From Butyrivibrio sp. (GTDB lineage Bacteria; Bacillota_A; Clostridia; Lachnospirales; Lachnospiraceae), in contig JAGOGF010000011.1 of assembly GCA_017996845.1 (NCBI GenBank), positions 1 to 41,653 of the forward strand: DNA of 41,653 nt, in the 5' to 3' direction. Below are positions 17,761 to 25,646 of this stretch, one piece after another. A model generated the notes under the pieces. The model saw only the letters and a list, made by a program, of their open reading frames with translations, searched no databases and was not told the DNA's origin. A program made the position numbers and the translations under genes. Each line of letters begins with the position of its first letter. The stretch's first letter is position 1.

Positions 17761-18156
17761 TCATGCGATTACTGCTCCGTCGATGTTTGTAAATATCTGA
17801 TTGTTTTTATCTTTCTGATCCATTGCTGTAACCACCGTATTATTTGGTACATTCACGATAAATGCCAGCTGATCGACCAGAATAAGTGATTCATTGATAC
17901 CCTTTTCACCAGCCTGGGCTGTTGCCTGATTCAGTCTGTCCATCTGATCCTGTGTAAGCTCTATATTTCTGTCATTCAGACGATTCACAGCATGTTTGGA
18001 GAATTTCACCGATTCCTGTTCACTACTGATATGATCCAGTATTTTCTGAAATGATGTATTATCCCCTGTCTGTACTTTTTTACTCTGTACTGAACTGCCA
18101 AGGTACTGATCCTGTACCTGCCCGATGGAAAGGAACTGACCATTTTGTATTGTCAT
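17761..18156 (-). CDS. Flagellar operon protein, TIGR02530 family
   Basis: 131-aa protein of the small family found between flgD and flgE in Firmicutes. The conserved part includes KFSKHAVNRLNDRNIEL and the C-terminal segment around VDQLAFIVNVPNNTVVTAMD. No membrane segment or signal is seen. Its function is unestablished, though its fixed place suggests a hook-assembly role. The ATG at 18156 has GGAGGAG 6 nt upstream; an ATG five codons earlier overlaps that ribosome site and is less likely. Confidence 0.85.
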   Translation of the reverse strand: MTIQNGQFLSIGQVQDQYLGSSVQSKKVQTGDNTSFQKILDHISSEQESVKFSKHAVNRLNDRNIELTQDQMDRLNQATAQAGEKGINESLILVDQLAFIVNVPNNTVVTAMDQKDKNNQIFTNIDGAVIA

Positions 18157-18199
18157 ATTCGTCTCCTCCATGAGATTGCTTGTCCTGTCAGGCGATCAT

Positions 18200-19015
18200 T
18201 TATGTTTCTGTTGCCGCTGTTGTATCCGTTTCTGTTCCGGTCGTTGTACTGGTTGTTCCGGTGTCCGTATCGGTTGTCGTACTGGTTGTCGTTCCGGTTG
18301 TTCCGGTGTCCGTACCGGTTGTCGTTCCGGTTGTTGAAGTCGATGAAGAGGATTCTGCTTCAGCTGCTTCTGCCTTCAATTCAGCAATTCTTGCAACATA
18401 CTGTTCCAATGCTGTTACATATTTACTTGGGACATAAGCTTTTGTAGCAGAAGTCAGGGCACCATATACGGTATTAATATTGTTAATGGTATCTGCGTCA
18501 CTTAATGTGACTTCCTGCAGACTTCCCAGTTTATCAATCTCATCCACTATCGCCTGTGCCGCATCTATCTGATCCTTATAAGTACTGTCTACGACTGCAT
18601 ATACATCATCTGCACTGTAACTGTTTCCGCTTATATTTACATATGCCTCTCCTGAAGAGTAGGTCACATAATCAACCTTGCCTTCCACCTGCACCGTATT
18701 GCCACTTGAATCCTTTGAATTGACAATAACCGTTTTTCCAACAAGATCCGATGCTCTGGAAAGAGAAATATTCTGACTCATATTCTGCATCTGTTCCAGT
18801 TGGGAAAAAGTTGCATATTGCTGAATATACTCTGTGTTGGAGGTTGGCTCAAGCGGATCCTGATATTTCATCTGTGCAACCAGAAGCTGCATGAATTGAT
18901 CCTTCTGTGCCGCAATTGAATTGGTTGTGTCGGAAGAAGAACTTGATGAACTGGTTTTGGAAGATCCATTGGTTATCACTCCGTCATTTACTACTGCACT
19001 TACACTCATACTCAT
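18200..19015 (-). CDS. flgD: Flagellar hook capping protein FlgD
   Basis: Scaffold at the tip of the growing hook. A Ser-rich stretch (about 18 to 33) precedes the conserved FlgD N-domain (KDQFMQLLVAQMKYQDPLEP then TEYIQQYATFSQLEQMQNM). A beta-rich segment (about 92 to 145) and a probable helical segment (about 148 to 220) follow. The last 50 residues are almost only Thr, Ser, Gly, Asp and Glu. The tail is not usual for FlgD. The ATG at 19015 lies just after the fliK stop, with TGAGGAAAGG between. Confidence 0.93.
   Translation of the reverse strand: MSMSVSAVVNDGVITNGSSKTSSSSSSSDTTNSIAAQKDQFMQLLVAQMKYQDPLEPTSNTEYIQQYATFSQLEQMQNMSQNISLSRASDLVGKTVIVNSKDSSGNTVQVEGKVDYVTYSSGEAYVNISGNSYSADDVYAVVDSTYKDQIDAAQAIVDEIDKLGSLQEVTLSDADTINNINTVYGALTSATKAYVPSKYVTALEQYVARIAELKAEAAEAESSSSTSTTGTTTGTDTGTTGTTTSTTTDTDTGTTSTTTGTETDTTAATET
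18203..18352. repeat. Low-complexity tandem repeat coding the Thr-rich tail of FlgD
   Basis: About 150 bp made of short variants of GTTGT/CCGGT. A longer unit starting GGTTGTTCCGGTGTCCGTA at 18251 recurs at 18296, so 45 bp (15 codons) apart. It codes the last 50 residues of FlgD. The period is a multiple of three, so copy changes would keep the frame. Confidence 0.85.
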
Positions 19016-19022
19016 CCTTTCC

Positions 19023-20609
19023 TCAGGCAGTATAATCCACTGTATTCCCGTTTGCTGCCATCATCTGTGCCGTTATTCTGCTGGCATCATCCATTTGCTC
19101 CATATCTGTGCCTTGGAAAACCGACTCTCCAAGATTGATTCTGTGAATAGATCTGCCATCTCTGGCGCGCGTATTTTCAGAATTTTCCTGCTGCTGCGAA
19201 CCCTGCTCCAGATTTTGTTCAAACTGATGACTCTGAACAGTAACCTCAACTGCATTTACCTTTATCCCCTGCTCATCAAATCTCTGTTGCAGCTGTGCAA
19301 CCTGGCTTTCAATAGCTGCCTTTACTGTTTCGTTCTGTGCAGTAAACTGTGCCACCATACTGCCATCTCTGGCTGCTGAAACGATTACATTAACTGTTCC
19401 AAGGCTTTGGGGGTGAAGCTGCAGTTCCATGGATGTCATATCCGGTTTTATCTGCACTTTCATATATTCTGTAATCTGATTCACAACAGACTGCATATCG
19501 GATGTCTGCCTTGTATTCTGAGCGATTGTCTCCTGAAAAGTACCTGTAGGTGCAGAAACAGAATTATTTGCTTTCCCCAGATTATTCACAATCTGATCCA
19601 ATATGTTCTGACCGGCTGAATCTTCTGTAAGACTGTTCTCTGAAGCATTTCCTTTGCTATCCGGATCCGATTGTTCATTCAATGTTACAACTTCGGGATT
19701 GCCTTCTGTTCTGGAACCGGCCTGATTGTCCACCGTTACCTTGACCTGTGTTACCTCACCATTTTTTGCTGTTTTCAGCACATCAAACTGCTGTATATTC
19801 TGATTCTGCTGTGTATTCTCCGCAGGCGCCTGTTCCGGCGTATTATCAGCAGCATTTATAATGGCTGCAGGCTCGGGTATCTGGTTCTGTTTCGAAACAG
19901 TATCAATTACTGTCTGGAGCTGCTCATCACGTAACTGAAATGTCTCAGAAATACTGTTTCTGAGTTCATCTGCTGTCTGCAGAAGATTTTGCAGATTCTG
20001 ATACAGTTTCCCATCCGTAAGTATTCCAATGGAATCTGTTTCTCCTGTTAATGTTGATACCACCTGTGTCAGATTTTGTGGATTCAGCAGATCTGCAACC
20101 GTAAATCCCAGCATTTGCATTGCATTCTGAATATCCTCATCACTTAGATTCAGTTCTTTTGCTATGTCTTTTACAAGTTGATTTCCTGCTTCTGTAATTG
20201 CATCTCTGATATCGGCATCAGCATCACTAACATTTCCAGTGTCTGCCGAAGTATCACTCGTAACTTTATCAGATGTTTGCTGTCTGGTCTGATTGGTTTT
20301 ATCGGATTGATCAGACTGATCAATTTGCTTCGGCTGACTGGTTTGGGGTGACTGTACTTTTGACACTGTTTTGTCTGCCTTATTCGTACCGGCCTCTGCT
20401 TTACCGGACTGACTGATTTTGTTTTGAACCTGTGCTTTCACATTCTGGCTGCCAGACTGTCCGATTGTCTGTGTACTGGTTTTTGCAGCATCGAGAATAT
20501 TACTGAATCCATTATTCCCTTCTGTCGCCTGCTGCATACTTTGTGTCTGTACTGTCGATACATTTGCCATATTCTGCAGACCGATGTTTTTTAACATTGT
20601 AGCTGACAT
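19023..20609 (-). CDS. fliK: Flagellar hook-length control protein FliK
   Basis: Secreted molecular ruler that triggers the export switch in FlhB when the hook is complete. 528 aa, with a long Gln/Ser/Thr/Asn-rich N-terminal and middle region, as expected of the flexible ruler. The C-terminal domain (about 385 to 475) contains MELQLHPQSLGTVNVIVSA and the helix VKAAIESQVAQLQQRF, typical of the FliK C-domain. AAGGAGG precedes the ATG at 20609. It lies between the MotE-like gene and flgD, as in Bacillus. Confidence 0.92.
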   Translation of the reverse strand: MSATMLKNIGLQNMANVSTVQTQSMQQATEGNNGFSNILDAAKTSTQTIGQSGSQNVKAQVQNKISQSGKAEAGTNKADKTVSKVQSPQTSQPKQIDQSDQSDKTNQTRQQTSDKVTSDTSADTGNVSDADADIRDAITEAGNQLVKDIAKELNLSDEDIQNAMQMLGFTVADLLNPQNLTQVVSTLTGETDSIGILTDGKLYQNLQNLLQTADELRNSISETFQLRDEQLQTVIDTVSKQNQIPEPAAIINAADNTPEQAPAENTQQNQNIQQFDVLKTAKNGEVTQVKVTVDNQAGSRTEGNPEVVTLNEQSDPDSKGNASENSLTEDSAGQNILDQIVNNLGKANNSVSAPTGTFQETIAQNTRQTSDMQSVVNQITEYMKVQIKPDMTSMELQLHPQSLGTVNVIVSAARDGSMVAQFTAQNETVKAAIESQVAQLQQRFDEQGIKVNAVEVTVQSHQFEQNLEQGSQQQENSENTRARDGRSIHRINLGESVFQGTDMEQMDDASRITAQMMAANGNTVDYTA

Positions 20610-20706
20610 TTTTCCTCCTTTCTGCGTTTTTCACTTATCCTGTTTTGTTTTCAAAGTGCAGACCGATCTGTAAAAAAAGCTAAAGTTAGACCAGTCTTTT
20701 TCAGAT

Positions 20707-20756
20707 AATATATCGGCCGTACAAATCAATAAATTAACCTGTACGGCCGATATATT
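20707..20756. repeat. Perfect 16-bp inverted repeat upstream of fliK
   Basis: Arms 20707-20722 and 20741-20756 are perfect reverse complements (AATATATCGGCCGTAC and its complement) around an 18-nt spacer. As RNA this is a strong hairpin, but neither strand shows a good U-tract after it. It lies in the 170-bp gap between the MotE-like gene and fliK. Confidence 0.8.
20710..20736 (-). promoter_or_regulatory. Candidate SigD (sigma-28)-type promoter for fliK
   Basis: On the minus strand TAAT (20733-20736), a 15-bp spacer and GCCGATAT (20710-20717) closely match the Bacillus SigD consensus TAAA-N15-GCCGATAT: 8 of 8 in the -10 and 3 of 4 in the -35. A start about 90 nt before the fliK ATG would follow. 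The same 8-mer occurs by chance inside cheA and fliK, so this is only a candidate. Confidence 0.4.
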
Positions 20757-20779
20757 TCATCATTTATACAAAATATTAT

Positions 20780-21733
20780 TCATTTTCCACTTCCAGCGCT
20801 GCTGCTGTTGGACAACTCCGGTAATCCGGCAGGTTCCATCAGTTTAGTCACTTCATCCGCAACCGTCGCATCCATAGCTCCAAGAATCGCCCCGCGATCA
20901 TCTGAACTCATCTGGTTTAAAATTCTCGCTGCAAGTGTCAGATCATTCATCTTATTAAAAATTGCTGCTGCCTGCTTGGGTTTCATTGCAGAATATGTTG
21001 CAGCATACTTGGTAACTTCAGCGTCATTTTGTTGGCTTGCTATTACTCCCTGATAAATCGATGCCGCAATATCAGGTTCGATCATAGCATAGTAAGAAGC
21101 GTATGATGCAGCATCAGGAGCATTGTTGTTGTATACAATATCCTGATAGAATTGTTTGCGCTCCGTTTCCAGTTTGCTCTGCTCATCTTCAAATGGCTTC
21201 AGTCTTTCCACCTCTGCCTGAAGCTGTGAAACACTTGATTCATAGGAACTGTTCTTACTCTGTGATTCCTGCAGCTGCAGCTCCAGTTTCTGAACATATG
21301 CAGTATCTATCTTATTCTGTGCACTATTATCGCTTACTGCTCCACCATTTTGTGCAGTACCTGTATTTTCCGTCTTGGTGTCCGGCAATATTCTGTTAAT
21401 ATAGGGAACATCCTTCAATATAGGTGCCAGTACCGTTGATCCAAATCCGCCGACATCCAATTTGACCAGCAATGCCATAATAATCAGCCACATCAAAATA
21501 ATCAGCACAAAAATCAAAAACGTTGCAAATCCGCCGCTGTCATCACCGCTAACTTCGGCTTCTTTGTCAGCAATTTCCTTTTCACGTCTTTTTGCGTCCT
21601 TCTTCTGCTGTTTTTTCTCGTCTTTCAGCCTTTTCTTTTCTTCTTTCAGCTGCGCCTTTGCTGTTTCAGGATTATCATCCAGCTGCAGTTCTTCATTTGG
21701 TTCTTCTTTCGGTTCTACTGCTTTATTGGGCAT
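20780..21733 (-). CDS. MotE/YlxF-like flagellar protein with MgtE N-domain-like C-terminus
   Basis: 317 aa. Residues 1 to 65 are highly charged, rich in Lys and Glu. One membrane helix lies at about 69 to 92. A coiled coil covers about 145 to 195, and a C-terminal helical domain (about 205 to 300) resembles the MgtE intracellular N-domain/FliG-like repeats. It sits exactly where ylxF lies in Bacillus, between fliJ and fliK. MotE-type proteins act in motor or stator function elsewhere, but the role here is inferred. AGGAG is 6 nt before the ATG. Confidence 0.8.
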   Translation of the reverse strand: MPNKAVEPKEEPNEELQLDDNPETAKAQLKEEKKRLKDEKKQQKKDAKRREKEIADKEAEVSGDDSGGFATFLIFVLIILMWLIIMALLVKLDVGGFGSTVLAPILKDVPYINRILPDTKTENTGTAQNGGAVSDNSAQNKIDTAYVQKLELQLQESQSKNSSYESSVSQLQAEVERLKPFEDEQSKLETERKQFYQDIVYNNNAPDAASYASYYAMIEPDIAASIYQGVIASQQNDAEVTKYAATYSAMKPKQAAAIFNKMNDLTLAARILNQMSSDDRGAILGAMDATVADEVTKLMEPAGLPELSNSSSAGSGK

Positions 21734-21753
21734 ATCCTGCTCCTGACATTTTT

Positions 21754-22218
21754 TCAGTTTAAATGATCAGCATTCTGAATTTTCTGACCATATGTATAGC
21801 TCGTTCTCTGATCTATTTCCTTAGATTCCGCTTCTTTTTCTTCCATGACAAATTCTTCAAAAGCCTTCTCACGCAGCTTCTCATGCATTTTTCTCTCCTG
21901 CATGACCTCTCTTAATTTAATGCGTGCCTGTTCGAGTGCTTTTTCTGCAAGCTCAATAATTTTCTTTTGCTGCTGGATCTGTTCATCCATTCTTTTTACA
22001 TATTCTCTGTTATCGATAATTTCTCTGACACTAAGCCGATCTTTCTGCAGTCCTCTTCCTTCTTCAAGATATTGCTGCCGTCTTCCCTGCAGAATTTCTA
22101 AACGGTCATATTCCAGATCGAGCCGGTGTCTGGCTGTCCCAAACTCCATTCGCGCCTGATCTTCCGTTTTAAGTTTAATATTCAGAATGCTTTGCATCCG
22201 ATAAATAAATCTGGCCAT
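21754..22218 (-). CDS. fliJ: Flagellar export protein FliJ
   Basis: 154-aa, almost wholly charged coiled coil beginning MARFIYRMQSILNIK, typical of FliJ. FliJ is the stalk of the export ATPase that links FliI to FlhA. Length and place directly after fliI are normal. Sequence conservation in this family is low, so coiled-coil form and context carry the call. Confidence 0.88.
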   Translation of the reverse strand: MARFIYRMQSILNIKLKTEDQARMEFGTARHRLDLEYDRLEILQGRRQQYLEEGRGLQKDRLSVREIIDNREYVKRMDEQIQQQKKIIELAEKALEQARIKLREVMQERKMHEKLREKAFEEFVMEEKEAESKEIDQRTSYTYGQKIQNADHLN

Positions 22219-22271
22219 TTACTTACAGCCCTCTTATTCCTGCTATACATTTTTCTGTCCCTGCAGCCGTT

Positions 22272-23648
22272 TTATAAGCTGTCATTTTGTTCATTCACTG
22301 CAAATATTTTTTCCAACTGATCAACAATCTCTTCGAATGTATATCGATCCTCGGTGTTCTGCATCAAAAAAGTATTTACCTGATCAATTTTTTCAATTGC
22401 ATAATCGATATTTTTATTCGCACCGCTCTTATAAGCACCTATATTAATCAGATCCTCTGCATCACTATAGGTTGCAAGAACGCTCTTCAGTTTTCCGGAT
22501 GCCTTTTTCTGCTCCGGGCTGGCAATTGCACTCATACATCTTGAAATGCTTTGCAAAACGTCAATCGCCGGATAATGATTTTTTTGTGCAAGCTTACGAT
22601 TCAAGACAATATGTCCATCCAGAATGCTTCGGGCCGTATCAGTAATTGGTTCATTAAAATCATCTCCGTCTACCAGTACCGTATATAGCCCTGTAATTGA
22701 ACCTTTTTGAGATCTTCCTGCACGCTCCAGAAGTTTTGGCATTTCAGCATATACACTCGGCGGATACCCTCTTGATACGGGAGGTTCTCCACTCGCCAAA
22801 CCAATTTCTCTTTGTGCCATCGAAAAACGGGTTAATGAATCCATCATCAAAAGGACATCTTTTCCCTGGTCCCTAAAATATTCCGCAACAGAAGTTGCTG
22901 TCTTTGCCGCCTTGACACGTTCCAGCGCCGGTTTATCAGATGTTGCAATTACGACTACAGAGCGGCTCATCCCTTCCGGTCCAAGATCTCTTTCTATAAA
23001 TTCTCTGACTTCTCTGCCACGTTCTCCGATCAGTGCAATCACATTGATATCTGCTTTTGTATTTCTGGCAAACATACCAAGTAAAGTTGATTTGCCAACG
23101 CCTGAACCTGCAAATATCCCGATCCTTTGCCCTTTTCCAACCGTCAAAAGCCCATCAACAGCCTTTACGCCCAGTGGAAGGACATCCGAAATCGGATCTC
23201 TTGACATCGGATCCGGCGGCTGATTTTCAACAGAATAGGAAATGCCATCTTCCAACTGCATTCCTTTTCCATAATTTGTCCCGTCAATTCTGCCAAGTCC
23301 ATCAAGTGTTTTACCAAGCAGCCCATCTCCGACATTTACCCGAAGCGGTGCTTCCGTATTTTCCACAATGCTTCCACATCCAATGCCATTTGTGCTTTCA
23401 TAGGGCATAAGCTGCACATGATCATCTTTAAACCCCACTACTTCAGCCATAGTAGGTTTCCCTGTCATCTGAACAGGCGAATTTTCATTTTTACTTTTGG
23501 GATAAATCAAGCAGATATCTCCCAGTTTTGCATCCGGGCCTGCTGATTCTATCGTCAATCCAATAATGTTAACAACCTTACCCCGTGTACGGTAATAGGT
23601 CTGTGATTCCATCTTTTTATATTTATCAAAATCTATCAGACTACTCAA
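22272..23648 (-). CDS. fliI: Flagellar export ATPase FliI
   Basis: Hexameric ATPase of the flagellar type III export apparatus. The Walker A is AGSGVGKST, followed by ALIGERGREVREF, Walker B LLMMDSLTRF and GEPPVSRGYPPSVYAEMPKL, the FliI/F1-beta family pattern. 458 aa is normal. The start is a TTG at 23648 with GGAGG 6 nt upstream; the frame has no better start near it. It lies 36 bp after fliH. Confidence 0.97.
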   Translation of the reverse strand: MSSLIDFDKYKKMESQTYYRTRGKVVNIIGLTIESAGPDAKLGDICLIYPKSKNENSPVQMTGKPTMAEVVGFKDDHVQLMPYESTNGIGCGSIVENTEAPLRVNVGDGLLGKTLDGLGRIDGTNYGKGMQLEDGISYSVENQPPDPMSRDPISDVLPLGVKAVDGLLTVGKGQRIGIFAGSGVGKSTLLGMFARNTKADINVIALIGERGREVREFIERDLGPEGMSRSVVVIATSDKPALERVKAAKTATSVAEYFRDQGKDVLLMMDSLTRFSMAQREIGLASGEPPVSRGYPPSVYAEMPKLLERAGRSQKGSITGLYTVLVDGDDFNEPITDTARSILDGHIVLNRKLAQKNHYPAIDVLQSISRCMSAIASPEQKKASGKLKSVLATYSDAEDLINIGAYKSGANKNIDYAIEKIDQVNTFLMQNTEDRYTFEEIVDQLEKIFAVNEQNDSL

Positions 23649-23684
23649 TCAGAACCTCCTGGATAAAAAAACTCTCCTCATATC

Positions 23685-24554
23685 CTAACTGCGTTTTCTT
23701 TCAAACGATAACAGTTTCAATTTTCTGGAAAGTTCCTCAAGTTCAACTCCGACACTGCAGTCAAACACCCCTCCATCCGTTTCTATAATGCATTCATTTT
23801 CCTTCAGCATAGGATCTTCAATAATCTCCATCGTAGTATTTGGAGATGTTATATTCTCACGAAGCCGGTTCTTTTCATCCACTATCATATCATAATCATC
23901 CGGTGAGACATGAACAATAAAATCATTCCCGGGTTCCAGCCGGCTAAGTGCTGTCTGAAGCAGATGAAGAATAATATTTTTATCATTTCGAAGATCAACA
24001 GCAAATACATGCTCAAATATTTGTGTAAGTACATCAACCATTTCTGGTTCCAAGGTATCTGCCATCTTTTTAAAATCCGCTTCCAGCTGTGCTTTCTGGT
24101 TTATCATATCTTCCTTCAAAGCATCAGCCTCTCTGGCGCCATGCTGATAGCCATCATCGTAGCCCTGTACCTTGCCTTCTTCCATGGCATTCATCTGAAT
24201 ATCCTGCGCTTTAACCCTTGCTTCCTCAAGAATTCTGTCCGCCTGTTCGCTCGCATCTGCAAGCTGGCTGTTTATCAGTTCCTTGGCTGCTTCCTGATCC
24301 AATATTTCAGTATCGGAAAGCACATCCTGATCTTCCGTCAGCTGATTCAGCTGTTCCGCATCCAGCCCTTCCGTAAAGTCATCTTCTCCGCCATTTTTTG
24401 CAGTATCGTTCTGTAAAGCACTCTGCCGTTTTTTTTCTTCTTCACGGAATTGCAGGATTTTCTGGTCGATCAGCTCATTATTATCAATAATACGTTTGTC
24501 ACTCTGATCCAGAGTGACCCAACCGGCTTTATACAGATTAGACAACGATTTCAT
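23685..24554 (-). CDS. fliH: Flagellar assembly protein FliH
   Basis: Regulator and peripheral stalk of the export ATPase FliI. It has an acidic, Gln/Glu-rich N-terminal half, a segment with EEGKVQGYDDGYQHG resembling the FliH Gly-rich helix, and a conserved C-terminal domain from about 165. The start is uncertain. The ATG at 24554 overlaps the end of fliG and has GAGG 8 nt upstream. A TTG at 24545 lies 11 nt after GGAGG (extended match GGAGGTGAT) and would give MSNLYKAGW, which also resembles relatives. 289 aa from the ATG. Confidence 0.9.
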   Translation of the reverse strand: MKSLSNLYKAGWVTLDQSDKRIIDNNELIDQKILQFREEEKKRQSALQNDTAKNGGEDDFTEGLDAEQLNQLTEDQDVLSDTEILDQEAAKELINSQLADASEQADRILEEARVKAQDIQMNAMEEGKVQGYDDGYQHGAREADALKEDMINQKAQLEADFKKMADTLEPEMVDVLTQIFEHVFAVDLRNDKNIILHLLQTALSRLEPGNDFIVHVSPDDYDMIVDEKNRLRENITSPNTTMEIIEDPMLKENECIIETDGGVFDCSVGVELEELSRKLKLLSFERKRS

Positions 24555-25575
24555 CACCTCCGCCTCTGGAGATTACAATTTCTCCCGAGTCTTCCAGTTT
24601 ACGAATAATATTTACAATCTTCTGCTGTGCTTCTTCAACGTCTTTCATGCGGACAGGTCCCATAAAGTCCATATCCTCACGTATCATAACAGACAGACGC
24701 TTGGAAAGGTTGTTAAAGATAGCATTCTGCACCTGCTCATTTGCACTCTTACATGCCATTGCAAGATCATTATTATCAACATCACGAAGCACGCGCTGTA
24801 TTGATCTGTCATCCAGCATAAGAATATCTTCAAATACAAACATTTTCTTTCTGATTTCATCTGCAAGTTCGGGTTCTTCAATTTCAAGTGTTTCCATAAT
24901 ATGTTTTTCAGTAGCACGGTCAACCGTGTTGAGAATTTCAACAACAGCATCAACACCACCGATAATGGTATAGTCCTGATTGACCAGTGAAGAAAGCTTT
25001 GATTCCAATACTTTTTCAACTTCTTTTATTGTATCCGGGCTGGTACGATCCATTTTTGCAATTCTCCTTGCAACATCTGCCTGTCTGTCCGGCGGAAGAG
25101 AAGAAAGTATCATGGAACTCTGCTGTGCCGACATATAAGACAGAATCAGTGCAATGGTCTGTGGATGCTCATCCTGAATAAAGGTCAGTATCTGAGAAGG
25201 ATCCGTCTTCCTGATGAATTCAAAAGGTTTAACCTGCAATGATGCTGTCAGTCTGCTGATAACATCCATTGCCTTATCTTCTCCAAGCGCTTTCTCAAGA
25301 AGCTCTTTGGCATATGTGATTCCACCTTCTGCAATATACTGCTGTGCGAGACAGATGCCATAGAACTCATTAATCACCGCTTCCTTAATCTGAGGTGTAA
25401 CACTTCTGGTATTTGCAATTTCCAAAGTCAGTTCCTCAATTTCTTCTTCCTTGAGGTGTTTAAAGATTGTCGATGATTTTTCCGGTCCGAGTGCAATCAG
25501 CAGCACTGCTGCTTTCTGTGTCCCGGTCAAATTGCTTATCAGTTCCTTTTCCTTACTATTACTAGCAGATGGCAT
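24538..25575 (-). CDS. fliG: Flagellar motor switch protein FliG
   Basis: Rotor protein that meets the MotA stator and generates torque. 345 aa with N, M and C domains. The M-domain motif EHPQT is in FIQDEHPQTIALIL, and the torque helix with alternating charges is in DDRSIQRVLRDVDNNDLAMA. Length and order are normal. The end overlaps the start of fliH by 17 bp (with the ATG at 24554), and fliH's ribosome site lies inside this gene. Confidence 0.97.
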   Translation of the reverse strand: MPSASNSKEKELISNLTGTQKAAVLLIALGPEKSSTIFKHLKEEEIEELTLEIANTRSVTPQIKEAVINEFYGICLAQQYIAEGGITYAKELLEKALGEDKAMDVISRLTASLQVKPFEFIRKTDPSQILTFIQDEHPQTIALILSYMSAQQSSMILSSLPPDRQADVARRIAKMDRTSPDTIKEVEKVLESKLSSLVNQDYTIIGGVDAVVEILNTVDRATEKHIMETLEIEEPELADEIRKKMFVFEDILMLDDRSIQRVLRDVDNNDLAMACKSANEQVQNAIFNNLSKRLSVMIREDMDFMGPVRMKDVEEAQQKIVNIIRKLEDSGEIVISRGGGDEIVV

Positions 25576-25617
25576 CTTATGTCTGCTCCCCGTTTCTTAT
25601 ATTTTGAACAAATTTGG

Positions 25618-25646
25618 ACATAACAAACAATTATTGTATGTTATGT
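25618..25646. repeat. Inverted repeat between fliF and fliG
   Basis: ACATAACA and TGTTATGT arms, one A-A mismatch, then ACAAT and ATTGT around a single central T: a 29-nt near-perfect dyad that overlaps the fliF stop codon. No U-tract follows on the minus strand. It could be an mRNA stability or processing element, or a weak operator; function unknown. Confidence 0.55.
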
